DNA of 64,000 nt, taken from Sphingobacterium cavernae (GTDB taxonomy: Bacteria > Bacteroidota > Bacteroidia > Sphingobacteriales > Sphingobacteriaceae). Positions 17,762-28,102 of the stretch are shown one piece after another (the stretch's first letter is position 1; every line of letters starts with the position of its first letter). Location: positions 62,001 through 126,000 of the forward strand of contig NZ_VIQM01000087.1 of assembly GCF_008520265.1 (NCBI RefSeq), given 5' to 3'. The notes under the pieces were generated by a model, which saw only the letters and a program-made list of their open reading frames with translations, was not told the origin of the DNA and made no database searches. The position numbers and the translations under genes were made by a program.

Positions 17762-19480
17762 ATGAGAACAATTAAGAAAATTACATTGCTGCTATTTACT
17801 ACTACACTGTTTAGCGCATGTACTAAATTCGAAAATAGAGAAACTTTTGTGGACAAACCCCAAAGTATAATCGATCAAGAAATTAGAGATGGATATGATA
17901 TATTAAAAACTTATGTAGACAAAAGTGGTCAATCCAATTTTAAAATTGGTGCTGAAGTGAGTTTAGGCGACTTGAGTACCAATAGTCTACTCTACAGATT
18001 ATTAACCCAACATTTTGATGAGTTAAATATTACTTCGGGAGCATTCAATCACAATACTATTGTGCAAGCTGACGGGTCAATATTAACTGATAATATTATC
18101 ACAGCACTTAACACGGTCGGAAATACTGACAATCCTCCTAACATTCATGGCGGACATCTGGTATGGCATCAAAATCAACAGGCTACATATCTATATCGCC
18201 TGATAGCAAATGTTATTCTGCCGGGCGTTTCAGGAATTGACAATGTTGTTGATTTTGAAGGTGATGAAGTGGGAAAATCCTATCCGACTACGTCTACCAA
18301 TGCCACTGCTAAAGTTACCCTAGACCCTGTAGCTACCGGCAATAGTGGTAAAGTATTGCAAATTTTGCAGAATCCATCAACCGCATTTCCACAATTCAAA
18401 ATTACTTTACCCGAAGGTAGAAAATTAGCATACTACAAAAATGTGACGGTAGATTTCAGAGGCGATGGATGTTGTGGATTCTATGGTGCAGGTATGCGTA
18501 TGGCTATTACTTCGGAATATGGTAATCCAGAATTGATAGGATATGGAGGTCCATCCAGTTTTGGCGTTCCGATTAATGCTTGGGGAAGAGGAATGATCGT
18601 ACTTCCAATTGCAAATCTCAATCTTACAGCTGCTCAAAAAGAGTTAAATACTTTTGTATTGACTATTGGTTCACAAACAGGTGCGCCGAATTATTTAATA
18701 GACAACATCAAAATGAATTGGGAAATCCCAGGTCAAACAATAGTAAAAACACCGGAAGAGAAAAGAGAAATCATCACAGCCGAATTAGATAAGTTCATCA
18801 AAGCAATGGGCGAAGCTGGAAAAGACAAGATCAAATCTTGGAGTGTTGTTCACCAACCTATTGATAATGAAAACCCAAGTAATTTAAGAGGAAATGCATC
18901 TGGATCTACATTACCTGCAAATACATTTTATTGGCAAGATTATCTCGGTAAAGATTACGCTGCTGTAGCAATAAATTTGATAAAACAGTATGCAAATAGC
19001 ACTGATAAAATTTACATCACAGAAACAGATCTGGATCAAATACCAGAAAAAATAGAAGGACTAAAAGATTTGATCACTTACACAGAACAAAAAGGTGCAA
19101 AAGTTGATGGTATTGCTACTGAATTTGCATTGAATTTAGATGCTGATAAAGCTAAAATAGAAAATGTCCTACAGAAATTAGCGGCTACTGGAAAATTAGT
19201 AAAGATATCAGCCCTCGATATTGGTATTGGCGGTCCTATTTCTAATGCTACACCATCCTTATATTTAGAGCAATCAAAGATGTACAATTGGTTTATTAAA
19301 GCTTACAATAGTAAAATTCCTGCAGCACTGCGCGCTGGAATAACCTTCAGAAGCCCAATTGATCAAACTGCAACCTCATCATGGCGTCCAAATGAGCCTG
19401 TTGGAATCTTTACCAACAAATCTGGATACCAACGCAAACCTGCTTATGTAGGCATCATTGAAGCATTTCAAGGTAAATGA
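17762..19480 (+). CDS. GH10-family lipoprotein lacking both catalytic glutamates (pseudo-xylanase)
   Basis: 572 residues from ATG 17762 (a TTG at 17753 is not needed). Lipobox TLFSAC. Layout: start of a GH10 barrel (FKIGAEVSLGDL...GGHLVWHQNQ, to about residue 148), one inserted CBM4/22-like beta-sandwich (about 155-325, VVDFEGDEVGKSYP...YLIDNIKMNW), then the rest of the barrel (TPEEKREIITAELDKFI to the end). Aligned with the intact copy at 30956, WDVVNEP is here WSVVHQP (Q365 in place of the acid/base Glu) and VSELDIG is ISALDIG (A484 in place of the nucleophile). The subsite motif GYEMKH is SGAFNH, and QMHID is EFALN. The reading frame is intact, with a normal signal and terminator, so this is not a decaying pseudogene. 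A surface xylan-binding protein is the best inference; xylanase activity is not expected. Confidence 0.85.
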   Translation: MRTIKKITLLLFTTTLFSACTKFENRETFVDKPQSIIDQEIRDGYDILKTYVDKSGQSNFKIGAEVSLGDLSTNSLLYRLLTQHFDELNITSGAFNHNTIVQADGSILTDNIITALNTVGNTDNPPNIHGGHLVWHQNQQATYLYRLIANVILPGVSGIDNVVDFEGDEVGKSYPTTSTNATAKVTLDPVATGNSGKVLQILQNPSTAFPQFKITLPEGRKLAYYKNVTVDFRGDGCCGFYGAGMRMAITSEYGNPELIGYGGPSSFGVPINAWGRGMIVLPIANLNLTAAQKELNTFVLTIGSQTGAPNYLIDNIKMNWEIPGQTIVKTPEEKREIITAELDKFIKAMGEAGKDKIKSWSVVHQPIDNENPSNLRGNASGSTLPANTFYWQDYLGKDYAAVAINLIKQYANSTDKIYITETDLDQIPEKIEGLKDLITYTEQKGAKVDGIATEFALNLDADKAKIENVLQKLAATGKLVKISALDIGIGGPISNATPSLYLEQSKMYNWFIKAYNSKIPAALRAGITFRSPIDQTATSSWRPNEPVGIFTNKSGYQRKPAYVGIIEAFQGK

Positions 19481-19506
19481 TAAATATTGATTAATCCTAA
19501 ATTATC

Positions 19507-19546
19507 AAAGGGAGGTATGAATTAAGTTCATCCTCCCTTTTTCTTT
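19507..19546 (+). terminator. intrinsic terminator of unit 1
   Basis: Stem AAAGGGAGG (19507-19515) with CCTCCCTTT (19532-19540), extended by an inner ATGAA/TTCAT pair, followed by TTCTTT. It lies 27 bases after the GH10-like stop. The outer stem is the same as that of the terminator of unit 2. Confidence 0.9.
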
Positions 19547-19796
19547 ACAAACGAATACAAAGCAACAACTTATTATCAAGTCATTGCGACATAAATTCAT
19601 TCTATATTCAATTTAAGCTTTACCACATTTCACCCACTATGAAATCTTTTATATAAATAAAATTGAAAGAAAAAACTCTAAAAAAAGTAATCTATTACCA
19701 GGATAAAATATATAAATCATACCATAAAAAGACCTTCCTTTACAATAAAGCTGGATTTTAAAATAGATCGTTTAAAATAAAGAATAAGCAATTTAG
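19547..19796. other. non-coding gap between the two units
   Basis: Very AT-rich DNA with no ORF, hairpin or promoter that I can support. It separates the unit 1 terminator from the unit 2 operator. Confidence 0.6.
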
Positions 19797-19858
19797 ACAT
19801 TCTTATCATTCATTTTGACATTCTTGCTACTTATAAAATGCAACATCATGTAGCTTTG
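19797..19858 (+). promoter_or_regulatory. predicted HTCS operator and promoter, copy 2
   Basis: ACATTC boxes start at 19797 and 19818 (21 bases apart) and the -7 element TAGCTTTG starts at 19851, 33 bases after the second box: the same geometry as copy 1. In this copy the repeat is longer (GACATTCTT in both half-sites). Transcription would start near 19865, giving a leader of about 245 bases. A 24-codon ORF at 19976-20050 lies in the leader, without convincing support for translation. Confidence 0.75.
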
Positions 19859-20109
19859 ATACTACAATTATAAACACATAATACCAAAATTAACATTTGA
19901 ATTTTATTGCAACTGAGTACAGGTATATCATGCTTTCTCAGCTATGTAATATATAACCATTGTAAAACATCATTTATGAAAACACACACACATCCTATTA
20001 AGCAAAAATCAAGTATTAATACTAGTATACATTTTATTTATAAAGCATAAGTTTTATAAATAAGCTACCTAAGAATTATAACCAATTAATTTTAAACTTA
20101 AGAAATGCT

Positions 20110-23100
20110 ATGATGCTAAAATCTACCATCACACTCATTAGGCATTGGAAGAATCTTTGGGGAATTATTTTATCCTTTGCATTTTTCCTATTCCTAACTC
20201 TTAGTCTACCAACAACGAGTATGGCACAGACGACAAAAAGAGTGCAAGGGATAGTCCAAGACCAAAACAGTGAACCTGTAAGTGGGGCTTCTGTAACTGT
20301 AAAAGGCACAAGCACCCAGGTATCCACTGACCTAGAAGGTAAATTCTCTATTCAAGTGCCTCAAAACAATAATACACTAGTTGTTAGAAAAGTAGGGCAT
20401 GAAACAGTTGAAGTGAATGTGCAAAACCAAACTCAGATAGAGATTATTCTAAATTCTACTGAAATTGAAATTGAAGAAACAATTGTTGTAGGATACGGTA
20501 CGCAGAAAAAGGAAACTGTTGTCGGAGCTGTAGCACAAACCGCCGGAAAAGTTTTAGAACGTGCGGGAGGTGTATCAAGCGTCGGCGCTGCATTAACTGG
20601 AAATGTACCGGGTGTTGTAACTACAGCAAGTACGGGTATGCCTGGTGAAGAAGATCCACGTATTGTAATCCGTGGCCGTAGTACATGGAATAATACCGAA
20701 CCATTGATAATGGTTGACGGTGTTGAACGTCCTATGAGTAGTGTTGACATCGGATCCATTGAAACCGTATCAGTTCTGAAAGATGCTTCTGCGACTGCTA
20801 TCTACGGTGTACGTGGTGCAAATGGTGTAATCCTAATTACAACCAAAAGAGGTCGTGAAGGAAGAGCATCAGTGCGCGGAACTGTAAACAATATTGTGAA
20901 AACAGTATCCCAATTGCCTGGAAAAATGGATTCCTATGAAGCTATGATGCTTCGTAATCTGGCTATCGAAAATGAATTGGCACTTTCTCCAGAAAGCTGG
21001 TCATACTATCAGTCTCAAAATATTATCGACAAATATCGCTATCCAGCAAATCAAGATGAAAGAGAGCGTTATGTGAATGTTGATTGGGCAGATGAGCTAT
21101 TCAAAGGATATGCACTATCCCAAAACAGTAATGTTAATATAGCCGGTGGAACCTCAAAAGTGAAATATTTTGCGAGTGCGGATTATTTATTCGAGGGAGA
21201 TATGTTTCGTCATCGAGACAATAGCCGCGGTTACGAATCGGGGTATAATTTCAACAGACTTAACGTAAGATCTAATTTGGATTTTCAATTGACACCTACC
21301 ACTAAATTCTCTACTAATCTTGCAGGTTCTACAGGTACGCGTAAAAGTCCGCGGATTGGTGTGAATGAATATGATTTTTGGATTGCTGCATATACTCTAG
21401 CCCCTGATGTAATCTATCCACGATATTCGGATGGCTCATGGGGTTATTACCCAAATGACTCGCAAGCTGGTATCAATTCGGCAAGGTCATTAGCTTTGGC
21501 AGGATACCAATTCATAACGACTAATAGAATAACATCTGATTTTACGCTTGAGCAAAAATTAGACATGTTTGTGAACGGTCTTACAGCAAGAGGAACTTTC
21601 TCGCTAGATAATACATTTGTAGAAACAGGAAGAGGTATTAACGATGTATTTAATGACCCTCAAGAAAAATGGATTGATCCTGAAACTGGCTTAGCCAGAT
21701 ACAGATTTAATCAAAATAACAGTGGATTTGATTTCGTAGAGGGAATTGACTGGACTCAACAAGAAGGAAACGTAAACAACGGATCTACCTATCGTAGACT
21801 TTTCTATCAATTACAGTTGGATTACAGAACAACGATTGCTGAAAACCACAATCTTACAGCAATGGGCTTATTTAACCGTAACCAATATGCTACTGGAAGT
21901 CAACAACCCTATTTCCGTGAAGATTGGGTATTTCGTGCCACTTATAATTTCAAAAACAAGTATATGATCGAATATAATGGTGCATATACGGGTTCAGAAA
22001 AATTTGCGCCTGATTATAGATTTGGATTTTTCAATTCTGGAGGTTTAGGTTGGTTAGTTTCAGAGGAAAATTTCCTCAAAGGGAATTCGGTATTGAATAT
22101 GTTGAAGCTTAGGGCTTCAGTAGGTGATATTGGGGATGACAATGTCGCAGGAAGATGGTTATATCTTACGCAATGGGCTATGGGTGGAAATGCTAAAATG
22201 GGGGTAGTAGGTGTGAATCCAGAGACAAGTAGTTACATGTGGTTCAAAGAAAATGTTCTTGGAAATCCAAACGTTCGCTGGGAGAAAGTTAGAAAAACAA
22301 ACTTTGGAGCTGATTTTGGATTATTTAATAATTTAATAACTGGACAAGTTAACATATTCAAAGACAAAAGAACAGATGTTTTAATCCCTGGTAATAGCCG
22401 TGCTATTCCTGATTATTTAGGGGTTGCAGCTCCTGTTGCCAATTTGGGTATTGTAGAAAATCAAGGGTATGAAATAGAGATCAAGGCAAATAAATCTCTG
22501 AATCAAGATTGGAGAATTTGGGGGGACATGAATTTTACACATGCTAAGGATAAAGTCATTGAAGGTGATAGTCCTGCCCTCCTGCCCGATTATCAAAAGC
22601 TAGAAAACAAGCAAATTAGTCAGACTTATACACATGTAAATGCCGGTCGCTATAATACTTGGGACGAACTATATTCATCTACAGCGCATGATAATAATGA
22701 TCATAATAAGTTACCAGGAAGTTATCATATAGTGGATTTTAATGGAGATGGAATTATCGATTCAAGAGATAATATTCCATATGCCTACCCTTCTGTCCCT
22801 CAGAATACCTATAACCTGACATTAGGATTTGATTATAAAAATTTCAGTCTGATGACACAATGGTATGGTGTTAATAACGTAACAAGACAAGTGGTTTTTG
22901 ATAGTTTTGGACGCCAACGCAATTTGGCTTATCATGAAGGTACATATTGGTCGAAAGACAATATTGACGCTGATGTGCCTATGCCTAGATGGCTAGCTTT
23001 AGCGAGTAGTTACAATAATGCCGACAGATTTATGTACGATGGATCCTATGTTCGACTAAAAACAGCAGAAATATCTTATAACCTGACCACTGAGCATAAC

Positions 23101-23277
23101 TTCATACGCAGAATGGGGTTACAGCATATACGTATCTTTTTAAATGGGCACAACCTATTGTTATGGTCTAAAATGCCAGATGACAGGGAATCTAATTACG
23201 CGGGTACAGGTTGGGCGTCGCAAGGAGCTTACCCTACTGTAAAGCGTTTTAATTTAGGTGCTAACATTACATTCTAA
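20110..23277 (+). CDS. susC: SusC-like TonB-dependent transporter (XusA-like), unit 2
   Basis: 1055 residues with the same domains as the protein at 6937: signal ending about residue 40 (TTSMAQ), a carboxypeptidase-like sandwich (VQGIVQDQNSEPVSGASVTVKG), ETIVVGYGTQKKETVVGAV, a plug (DASATAIYGVRGANGVILITTKRG), a barrel, the DFNGDGIIDSRD loop, and C-terminal ANITF. It is diverged along its whole length from the unit 1 copy, with many substitutions in barrel loops, so its oligosaccharide preference may differ. Start ATG at 20110 is embedded in the same ATGCTATGATG context as unit 1. First gene of unit 2, 12 bases ahead of its SusD. Confidence 0.95.
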   Translation: MMLKSTITLIRHWKNLWGIILSFAFFLFLTLSLPTTSMAQTTKRVQGIVQDQNSEPVSGASVTVKGTSTQVSTDLEGKFSIQVPQNNNTLVVRKVGHETVEVNVQNQTQIEIILNSTEIEIEETIVVGYGTQKKETVVGAVAQTAGKVLERAGGVSSVGAALTGNVPGVVTTASTGMPGEEDPRIVIRGRSTWNNTEPLIMVDGVERPMSSVDIGSIETVSVLKDASATAIYGVRGANGVILITTKRGREGRASVRGTVNNIVKTVSQLPGKMDSYEAMMLRNLAIENELALSPESWSYYQSQNIIDKYRYPANQDERERYVNVDWADELFKGYALSQNSNVNIAGGTSKVKYFASADYLFEGDMFRHRDNSRGYESGYNFNRLNVRSNLDFQLTPTTKFSTNLAGSTGTRKSPRIGVNEYDFWIAAYTLAPDVIYPRYSDGSWGYYPNDSQAGINSARSLALAGYQFITTNRITSDFTLEQKLDMFVNGLTARGTFSLDNTFVETGRGINDVFNDPQEKWIDPETGLARYRFNQNNSGFDFVEGIDWTQQEGNVNNGSTYRRLFYQLQLDYRTTIAENHNLTAMGLFNRNQYATGSQQPYFREDWVFRATYNFKNKYMIEYNGAYTGSEKFAPDYRFGFFNSGGLGWLVSEENFLKGNSVLNMLKLRASVGDIGDDNVAGRWLYLTQWAMGGNAKMGVVGVNPETSSYMWFKENVLGNPNVRWEKVRKTNFGADFGLFNNLITGQVNIFKDKRTDVLIPGNSRAIPDYLGVAAPVANLGIVENQGYEIEIKANKSLNQDWRIWGDMNFTHAKDKVIEGDSPALLPDYQKLENKQISQTYTHVNAGRYNTWDELYSSTAHDNNDHNKLPGSYHIVDFNGDGIIDSRDNIPYAYPSVPQNTYNLTLGFDYKNFSLMTQWYGVNNVTRQVVFDSFGRQRNLAYHEGTYWSKDNIDADVPMPRWLALASSYNNADRFMYDGSYVRLKTAEISYNLTTEHNFIRRMGLQHIRIFLNGHNLLLWSKMPDDRESNYAGTGWASQGAYPTVKRFNLGANITF

Positions 23278-23288
23278 TTGGATTTATT

Positions 23289-25190
23289 ATGAAATATTCT
23301 AAATATATAAAAGTTCTTATTTCTTGTGGAGTCTTAGGTGTTACATCCTTAACTTCTTGTGAGAAATATTTAGATAAAGAAGAGGAATCCATTGTCTCTC
23401 CTGATGATGCATTCAAAAACTTCGTCAATTTTCAAGGTTATACCGAAGAATTATACCACTGTATTGTGAATTTCACAAACAATTATTGGACAAATTCGTG
23501 GAACTGGGGGGAAGATGAAATTACAACTACAGCTGGTGACTATCACTTCATTCATAAAATTGATAATGGCAATTTTTGGGGATGGCAAGCTATACATGAT
23601 GGTTGGGGTGCTGGCTTTATGGAACAAGCTGACTTTACTACCACTTGGGGTAATAGAGGTACTCAAGACGTATGGAATGCAGCCTGGTTTGGCCTACGTA
23701 AAATTAGTATTGCTCTGGAAAATTTTGATAAAATGACTGATGCTACGGCAGAAGAACGAAACTTAATAAAAGGTCAATTATTATTTTTCAGAGGCTGGTT
23801 TCATCACCGTCTAATGGAATACTTTGGTGGCATGCCATATATCAATTATGTATTGCCAAGTGATGAGAAATTGACATTACCTAGGCTTAGCTATCATGAA
23901 TGTGCAGACCTTGCAGCTGCAGATTTTCGTGAAGCAGCAAATCTTTTGCCGCTCGATTGGGACAATACCGTGACAGGAAGAAGAACATTAGGTAAGAATG
24001 AGCTTCGAATCAATAAAATAATGGCGCTTGCCTACCTAGGTAAGAATTACCTATGGGCAGGTAGTCCACTGATGAACCAAACTGTAACAGGTGATAGAAA
24101 TTATCATGCCGAATATTGCAAAAAAGCAGCAGAAGCATTTGGCGAATTATTGGGATTGGTTGAAGGCGGTCAGACAAAGTATCAATTGGTCGATTTCGCA
24201 AACATCCATACCGTATTTCGTACTATAAATCAAAACTGGGCATTACCGGGAAGTACGGAGTCTATTTTTAGAGGACCTTATAATAATGGTAACGACACCC
24301 ACTATAATACCAGTAAACAATACCTTCCTGGTTTAATTTCTGAAGGTGACGCAATAAAATTCAATCCTACAGCAAACTATGTACATGCTAATTATGGAAT
24401 GGCTAATGGCTTACCAATAAAGGACATTACTAAAGCTGATCCAGAATCTGGATATGATCCTAATTATCCTTGGAAAAATAGAGATCCTAGATTCTATACA
24501 GATATACTATTTGACGGCGTGAAAGTGGTCACTGGAAATATTACGGAAACAGATATGGATCCTAATCTTAGACGCTTCGCTCAATTATACACAGGAGGAT
24601 CATATAGAAGTATTCAAAACGGGTCTCGGACAGGTTATTCTTTACGAAAGTTTACGACGTTGACTGCCAATAACTACGACAGGCATTTCGATTACCCTTA
24701 TGCTATGAATATTTACGTACCTTATTTACGTCTAGCTGATGTATACCTTATGTATGCAGAGGCTGCATTGATGGGAAACAATAGTATTAGTGGTAAATCA
24801 TCAAACTTTAGTAAAACAGCGTTGGATGCTGTAAATGTTATTCGTGAGCGCGCTGGTGTAGCACCTGTGCATCAAAAGTTTCAGAGTTCGGTAACTACAT
24901 TCTTGGATGAGTTAAGACGCGAACGCGCTGTGGAATTAGCATATGAAGGACACCGTTTTAATGATTTGAGAAGATGGCTATTATTAATCGAAAGACCATA
25001 TACCTTAAAGACGTCGGTAGAATTCGACAGAGCATCATTTGACCCAGAAGATCCAACAAATAACCGTATTGTAAATATTCGAGAGAATGTGATACTGGAA
25101 AGAAATTTTTCTTCCAAACATTATTGGTTACCACTTAAAGTATCGGATGTGAATTTATATCCTGAGTTTTATCAAAATCCAGGCTGGTAA
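23289..25190 (+). CDS. susD: SusD-like glycan-binding lipoprotein (XusB-like), unit 2
   Basis: 633 residues; lipobox SLTSC near residue 26 followed by EKYLDKEEESIVSPDDAF. RagB/SusD motifs: IKGQLLFFRGWFHHRLMEYFGGMPYI, LADVYLMYAEAA, RRERAVELAYEGHRFNDLRRWLLL, and C-terminal YQNPGW. It is the homologue of 10087-12030, with shared long loops and the ESGYDPNYPWKNRDPRFY segment. It should act as the lid of the SusC encoded 12 bases upstream, binding xylan or its oligomers at the cell surface. Confidence 0.94.
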   Translation: MKYSKYIKVLISCGVLGVTSLTSCEKYLDKEEESIVSPDDAFKNFVNFQGYTEELYHCIVNFTNNYWTNSWNWGEDEITTTAGDYHFIHKIDNGNFWGWQAIHDGWGAGFMEQADFTTTWGNRGTQDVWNAAWFGLRKISIALENFDKMTDATAEERNLIKGQLLFFRGWFHHRLMEYFGGMPYINYVLPSDEKLTLPRLSYHECADLAAADFREAANLLPLDWDNTVTGRRTLGKNELRINKIMALAYLGKNYLWAGSPLMNQTVTGDRNYHAEYCKKAAEAFGELLGLVEGGQTKYQLVDFANIHTVFRTINQNWALPGSTESIFRGPYNNGNDTHYNTSKQYLPGLISEGDAIKFNPTANYVHANYGMANGLPIKDITKADPESGYDPNYPWKNRDPRFYTDILFDGVKVVTGNITETDMDPNLRRFAQLYTGGSYRSIQNGSRTGYSLRKFTTLTANNYDRHFDYPYAMNIYVPYLRLADVYLMYAEAALMGNNSISGKSSNFSKTALDAVNVIRERAGVAPVHQKFQSSVTTFLDELRRERAVELAYEGHRFNDLRRWLLLIERPYTLKTSVEFDRASFDPEDPTNNRIVNIRENVILERNFSSKHYWLPLKVSDVNLYPEFYQNPGW

Positions 25191-25217
25191 TCCGGAGAAT
25201 GATCCATTCATTAAATT

Positions 25218-28082
25218 ATGAAGACAATGAAGTATAAAAACATAAAGAAAGCGGTGTGCTTAAGTATTGCATCCATGGGAATCTTAGCTTCTCCAGGAAT
25301 ATACCTATTCGCACACCCAAATAATATATCTTTTTCTATTGCCCTGCAAGATAGTTTGTATACAGATAGTACCGAATTGGTTCAAGTAGCTTTTCGTAAA
25401 GTAAAGAAAAAAGATGTAATGGGCGAAGTAAGCGCCATCAATATTAATAACCTATTAAATAAAAATTATACCACTTACAGCTTAGACAATTTGGATGCCT
25501 TTATTCCAGGATACAATGGTAATATTTGGGGAACTGGGGGATATCTATTATTGGTAGATGGTTTTCCAAGAGACGCTAATAATGTAATGCCTACAGAGAT
25601 CGAAGAAATTTCTGTAATGAAAGGAATTAATGCGGTAGCCTTATATGGTAGTAGAGCCTCAAAAGGAGTTATTTACATTACGACTAAACGCGGACAAGAG
25701 GATGGGCAAATGATTAATATACGCAGCAATGCAGGAATCAATACGCCGATCAGCTACCCTAAATATCTAGGTTCTGCGGAATATATGACGTTGTATAATG
25801 AAGCACGTAGAAATGACGGACTACCTAATCTCTATTCGGATGAGACCATATATCATCATTCTGCTGGTTTAAATCCATACCGTTATCCAAATGTAGATTA
25901 CTACTCGTCTGATTATATCAAAAATAGTTACAACAGATACGATGCTACAGCCGAAGTTTCTGGTGGTGGCGAAAAAACGAAGTATTACACCAATTTTGGA
26001 TTTTGGTCAGCCGGATCACTTTTAAATTTTGGTGAAGCAGTTGGAAATACATCTAATAGATTCAATATGCGTGGTAACATTGATGCAAAACTTAATAGCA
26101 TCATGTCACTTAATGTAGATGCTTCAGCAAGTTTCTATACACAAAAAGGTGTAAATACAGATTATTGGTCCGCAGCGTCAACAGGTAGACCGCATCGTTT
26201 CTCTCCTCTTATCCCTATCAGCATGCTAGAGGAAGCAGATGAAAACTCATGGACGTATGTTAACACGACTAATTTCTTAGTAAATGGACAATATTTATTG
26301 GGAGGAAGTCAACTGGATCAATCCAATGCTTTTGCTACTATTTATTCTGGTGGTAGCAGTCGTCACATGAATAGGCAATTCCAATTTAATACGGGATTAG
26401 ATTTTGATTTGAAAAGTATTGCAGAAGGTTTAACTTTTCAAACAGCTTTAGCTATTGATTATCAAAATCAATACAATCAATCCTACAATAATTCCTATGC
26501 CGTCTACCAAGCCGCATGGAACAATTATAATGGAGAAGATCTAATCAGTAGTTTGACAAAATATGGCGAAGATCGTAGAAACGGTGTTCAGAATATTGGA
26601 GGTAGTATTTATCGTCAAACAATCGGCATGAATGCTAGGCTGAATTATTTCCGTACATACAATGAGAATCACCATGTTTCCGCTATACTACTTGCAAATG
26701 CATTCCAAATAACACGATCTGCAGAATATCATAAGCAAAGTAATGCAAATTTAGGCTTGCACCTAGGTTATAATTTTGCTAACAAGTATTATGCAGATTT
26801 TAGTGCAGCATTACCGCATTCAGCGAAGCTACCAGAAGGAAAACGTAAAGCCTTTTCTCCTACACTCTCCTTAGCGTGGCGATTAAGTGAAGAAGAATTT
26901 ATGAAAGGTGGTGTTTTTAATGACCTTAGACTAAAAGCTGCCGCTGGTATTGTGAATACAGACTTGGACATCGAACAATATTATATGTACCAAGGCTATT
27001 ACACCTATCAAGAAGGTGCATGGTACAGTTGGGCTGATGGTCAGCTGGTACACTCATTCGACAGGATTCGCGGAGACAATAAAAACATGCGCTATCCGCA
27101 ACGAAGAGAATTTAGTTTGGGATTTGAAGCTAGTATGTTTAACAATTTAATCAGCTACAATGCGACATACTTTTATAATCAAATGAATGGTTTATTAGTA
27201 CAAGCAAGCACTATTTATCCAATGTACTTTATGTCTTATTGGCCAGTGTACTCTGATTTACCATATGTTAATTACAATATAGACGAACGCAGAGGTATTG
27301 ATTTTGGGTTGAATATCAATAAGAAATTTAATGATATAAGTAGTTTGTCATTAGGAGTTAATGGAATGTACTACAGCACACAAGCTGGCAAGAGAGACGA
27401 ATTGTATGAATTTGCTTATCAAAATCGTACAGGCAAACCATTGGATGCTATTTGGGGACTTCAACACAATGGATTTTATGGTGATCAATCTGATATAGAT
27501 AATTCTCCTTCATCATCTTTTGGTGAGGTCAAGCCTGGTGACATAAAATATATTGATCAAAATGGAGACGGAATAATTGATAATCGCGATGAAATTTATC
27601 TTGGAAAAGGTGGATGGGCTGGTGCTCCTTTCTCATTGGGATTCAATATTACAGCGAAATGGAAGAACTTAACCCTATTTGCAGTAGCAACGGGTCGCTA
27701 TGGCGCAAATGCGTTACGTAATAATTCTTATTTCTGGGTAGATGGTGAAGACAAATACTCTGAAATGGTACGTAATCGCTGGACGCCAGAAACAAGCGCA
27801 ACAGCCTCATACCCAAGGTTAACAACAACGAATAGTGATAATAACTTTAGAGGTTCTGACTTCTGGATGTACAGTACAAATCGATTTGATTTGAGTAAGA
27901 TTCAACTATCATATGATTTTCCTAAATCTATATTAGGAAATGGAATTCTTAGAGAATTAGGTACATATGTAAACGGCTTTAACCTTATGACGTTTGCTAA
28001 AGAACGAGAGACCATGCAGTTATCGGTTGGTTCAGCACCACAGACTAGATTTTTCAACTTTGGCGTTAAAGCTTTATTCTAA
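25218..28082 (+). CDS. susC: SusC-like TonB-dependent transporter, short N-terminus (XusC-like), unit 2
   Basis: 954 residues. A signal segment (about 1-33, ending near YLFAHP) leads directly to the plug (KKKDVMGEVSAINI, YLLLVDGFPRDANNVMPTEIEEISVMKGINAVALYGSRASKGVIYITTKRG) without the carboxypeptidase-like domain. The barrel carries the DQNGDGIIDNRDE loop and ends GVKALF. It is the counterpart of 12050-14905 and shares the short-plug form, which shows that this domain loss predates the duplication. Partner SusD starts 21 bases downstream. The possible start at ATG 25218 is followed by a second in-frame ATG four codons later; either works. Confidence 0.93.
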   Translation: MKTMKYKNIKKAVCLSIASMGILASPGIYLFAHPNNISFSIALQDSLYTDSTELVQVAFRKVKKKDVMGEVSAININNLLNKNYTTYSLDNLDAFIPGYNGNIWGTGGYLLLVDGFPRDANNVMPTEIEEISVMKGINAVALYGSRASKGVIYITTKRGQEDGQMINIRSNAGINTPISYPKYLGSAEYMTLYNEARRNDGLPNLYSDETIYHHSAGLNPYRYPNVDYYSSDYIKNSYNRYDATAEVSGGGEKTKYYTNFGFWSAGSLLNFGEAVGNTSNRFNMRGNIDAKLNSIMSLNVDASASFYTQKGVNTDYWSAASTGRPHRFSPLIPISMLEEADENSWTYVNTTNFLVNGQYLLGGSQLDQSNAFATIYSGGSSRHMNRQFQFNTGLDFDLKSIAEGLTFQTALAIDYQNQYNQSYNNSYAVYQAAWNNYNGEDLISSLTKYGEDRRNGVQNIGGSIYRQTIGMNARLNYFRTYNENHHVSAILLANAFQITRSAEYHKQSNANLGLHLGYNFANKYYADFSAALPHSAKLPEGKRKAFSPTLSLAWRLSEEEFMKGGVFNDLRLKAAAGIVNTDLDIEQYYMYQGYYTYQEGAWYSWADGQLVHSFDRIRGDNKNMRYPQRREFSLGFEASMFNNLISYNATYFYNQMNGLLVQASTIYPMYFMSYWPVYSDLPYVNYNIDERRGIDFGLNINKKFNDISSLSLGVNGMYYSTQAGKRDELYEFAYQNRTGKPLDAIWGLQHNGFYGDQSDIDNSPSSSFGEVKPGDIKYIDQNGDGIIDNRDEIYLGKGGWAGAPFSLGFNITAKWKNLTLFAVATGRYGANALRNNSYFWVDGEDKYSEMVRNRWTPETSATASYPRLTTTNSDNNFRGSDFWMYSTNRFDLSKIQLSYDFPKSILGNGILRELGTYVNGFNLMTFAKERETMQLSVGSAPQTRFFNFGVKALF

Positions 28083-28102
28083 GACAGACTAATAGATAAG
28101 AC

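Noticed and set aside
19976..20050. A 24-codon ORF in the leader of unit 2, and a 20-codon ORF (6793-6855) in the leader of unit 1, considered as regulatory leader peptides.
   Set aside because: The two peptides show no convincing similarity and neither has a special codon run; chance ORFs of this size are common in AT-rich DNA.
20433..20759. Antisense ORF of 108 codons over the plug region of susC (also 7317-7832 in unit 1).
   Set aside because: They mirror conserved SusC coding sequence, have no upstream signals, and arise from codon bias on the sense strand.
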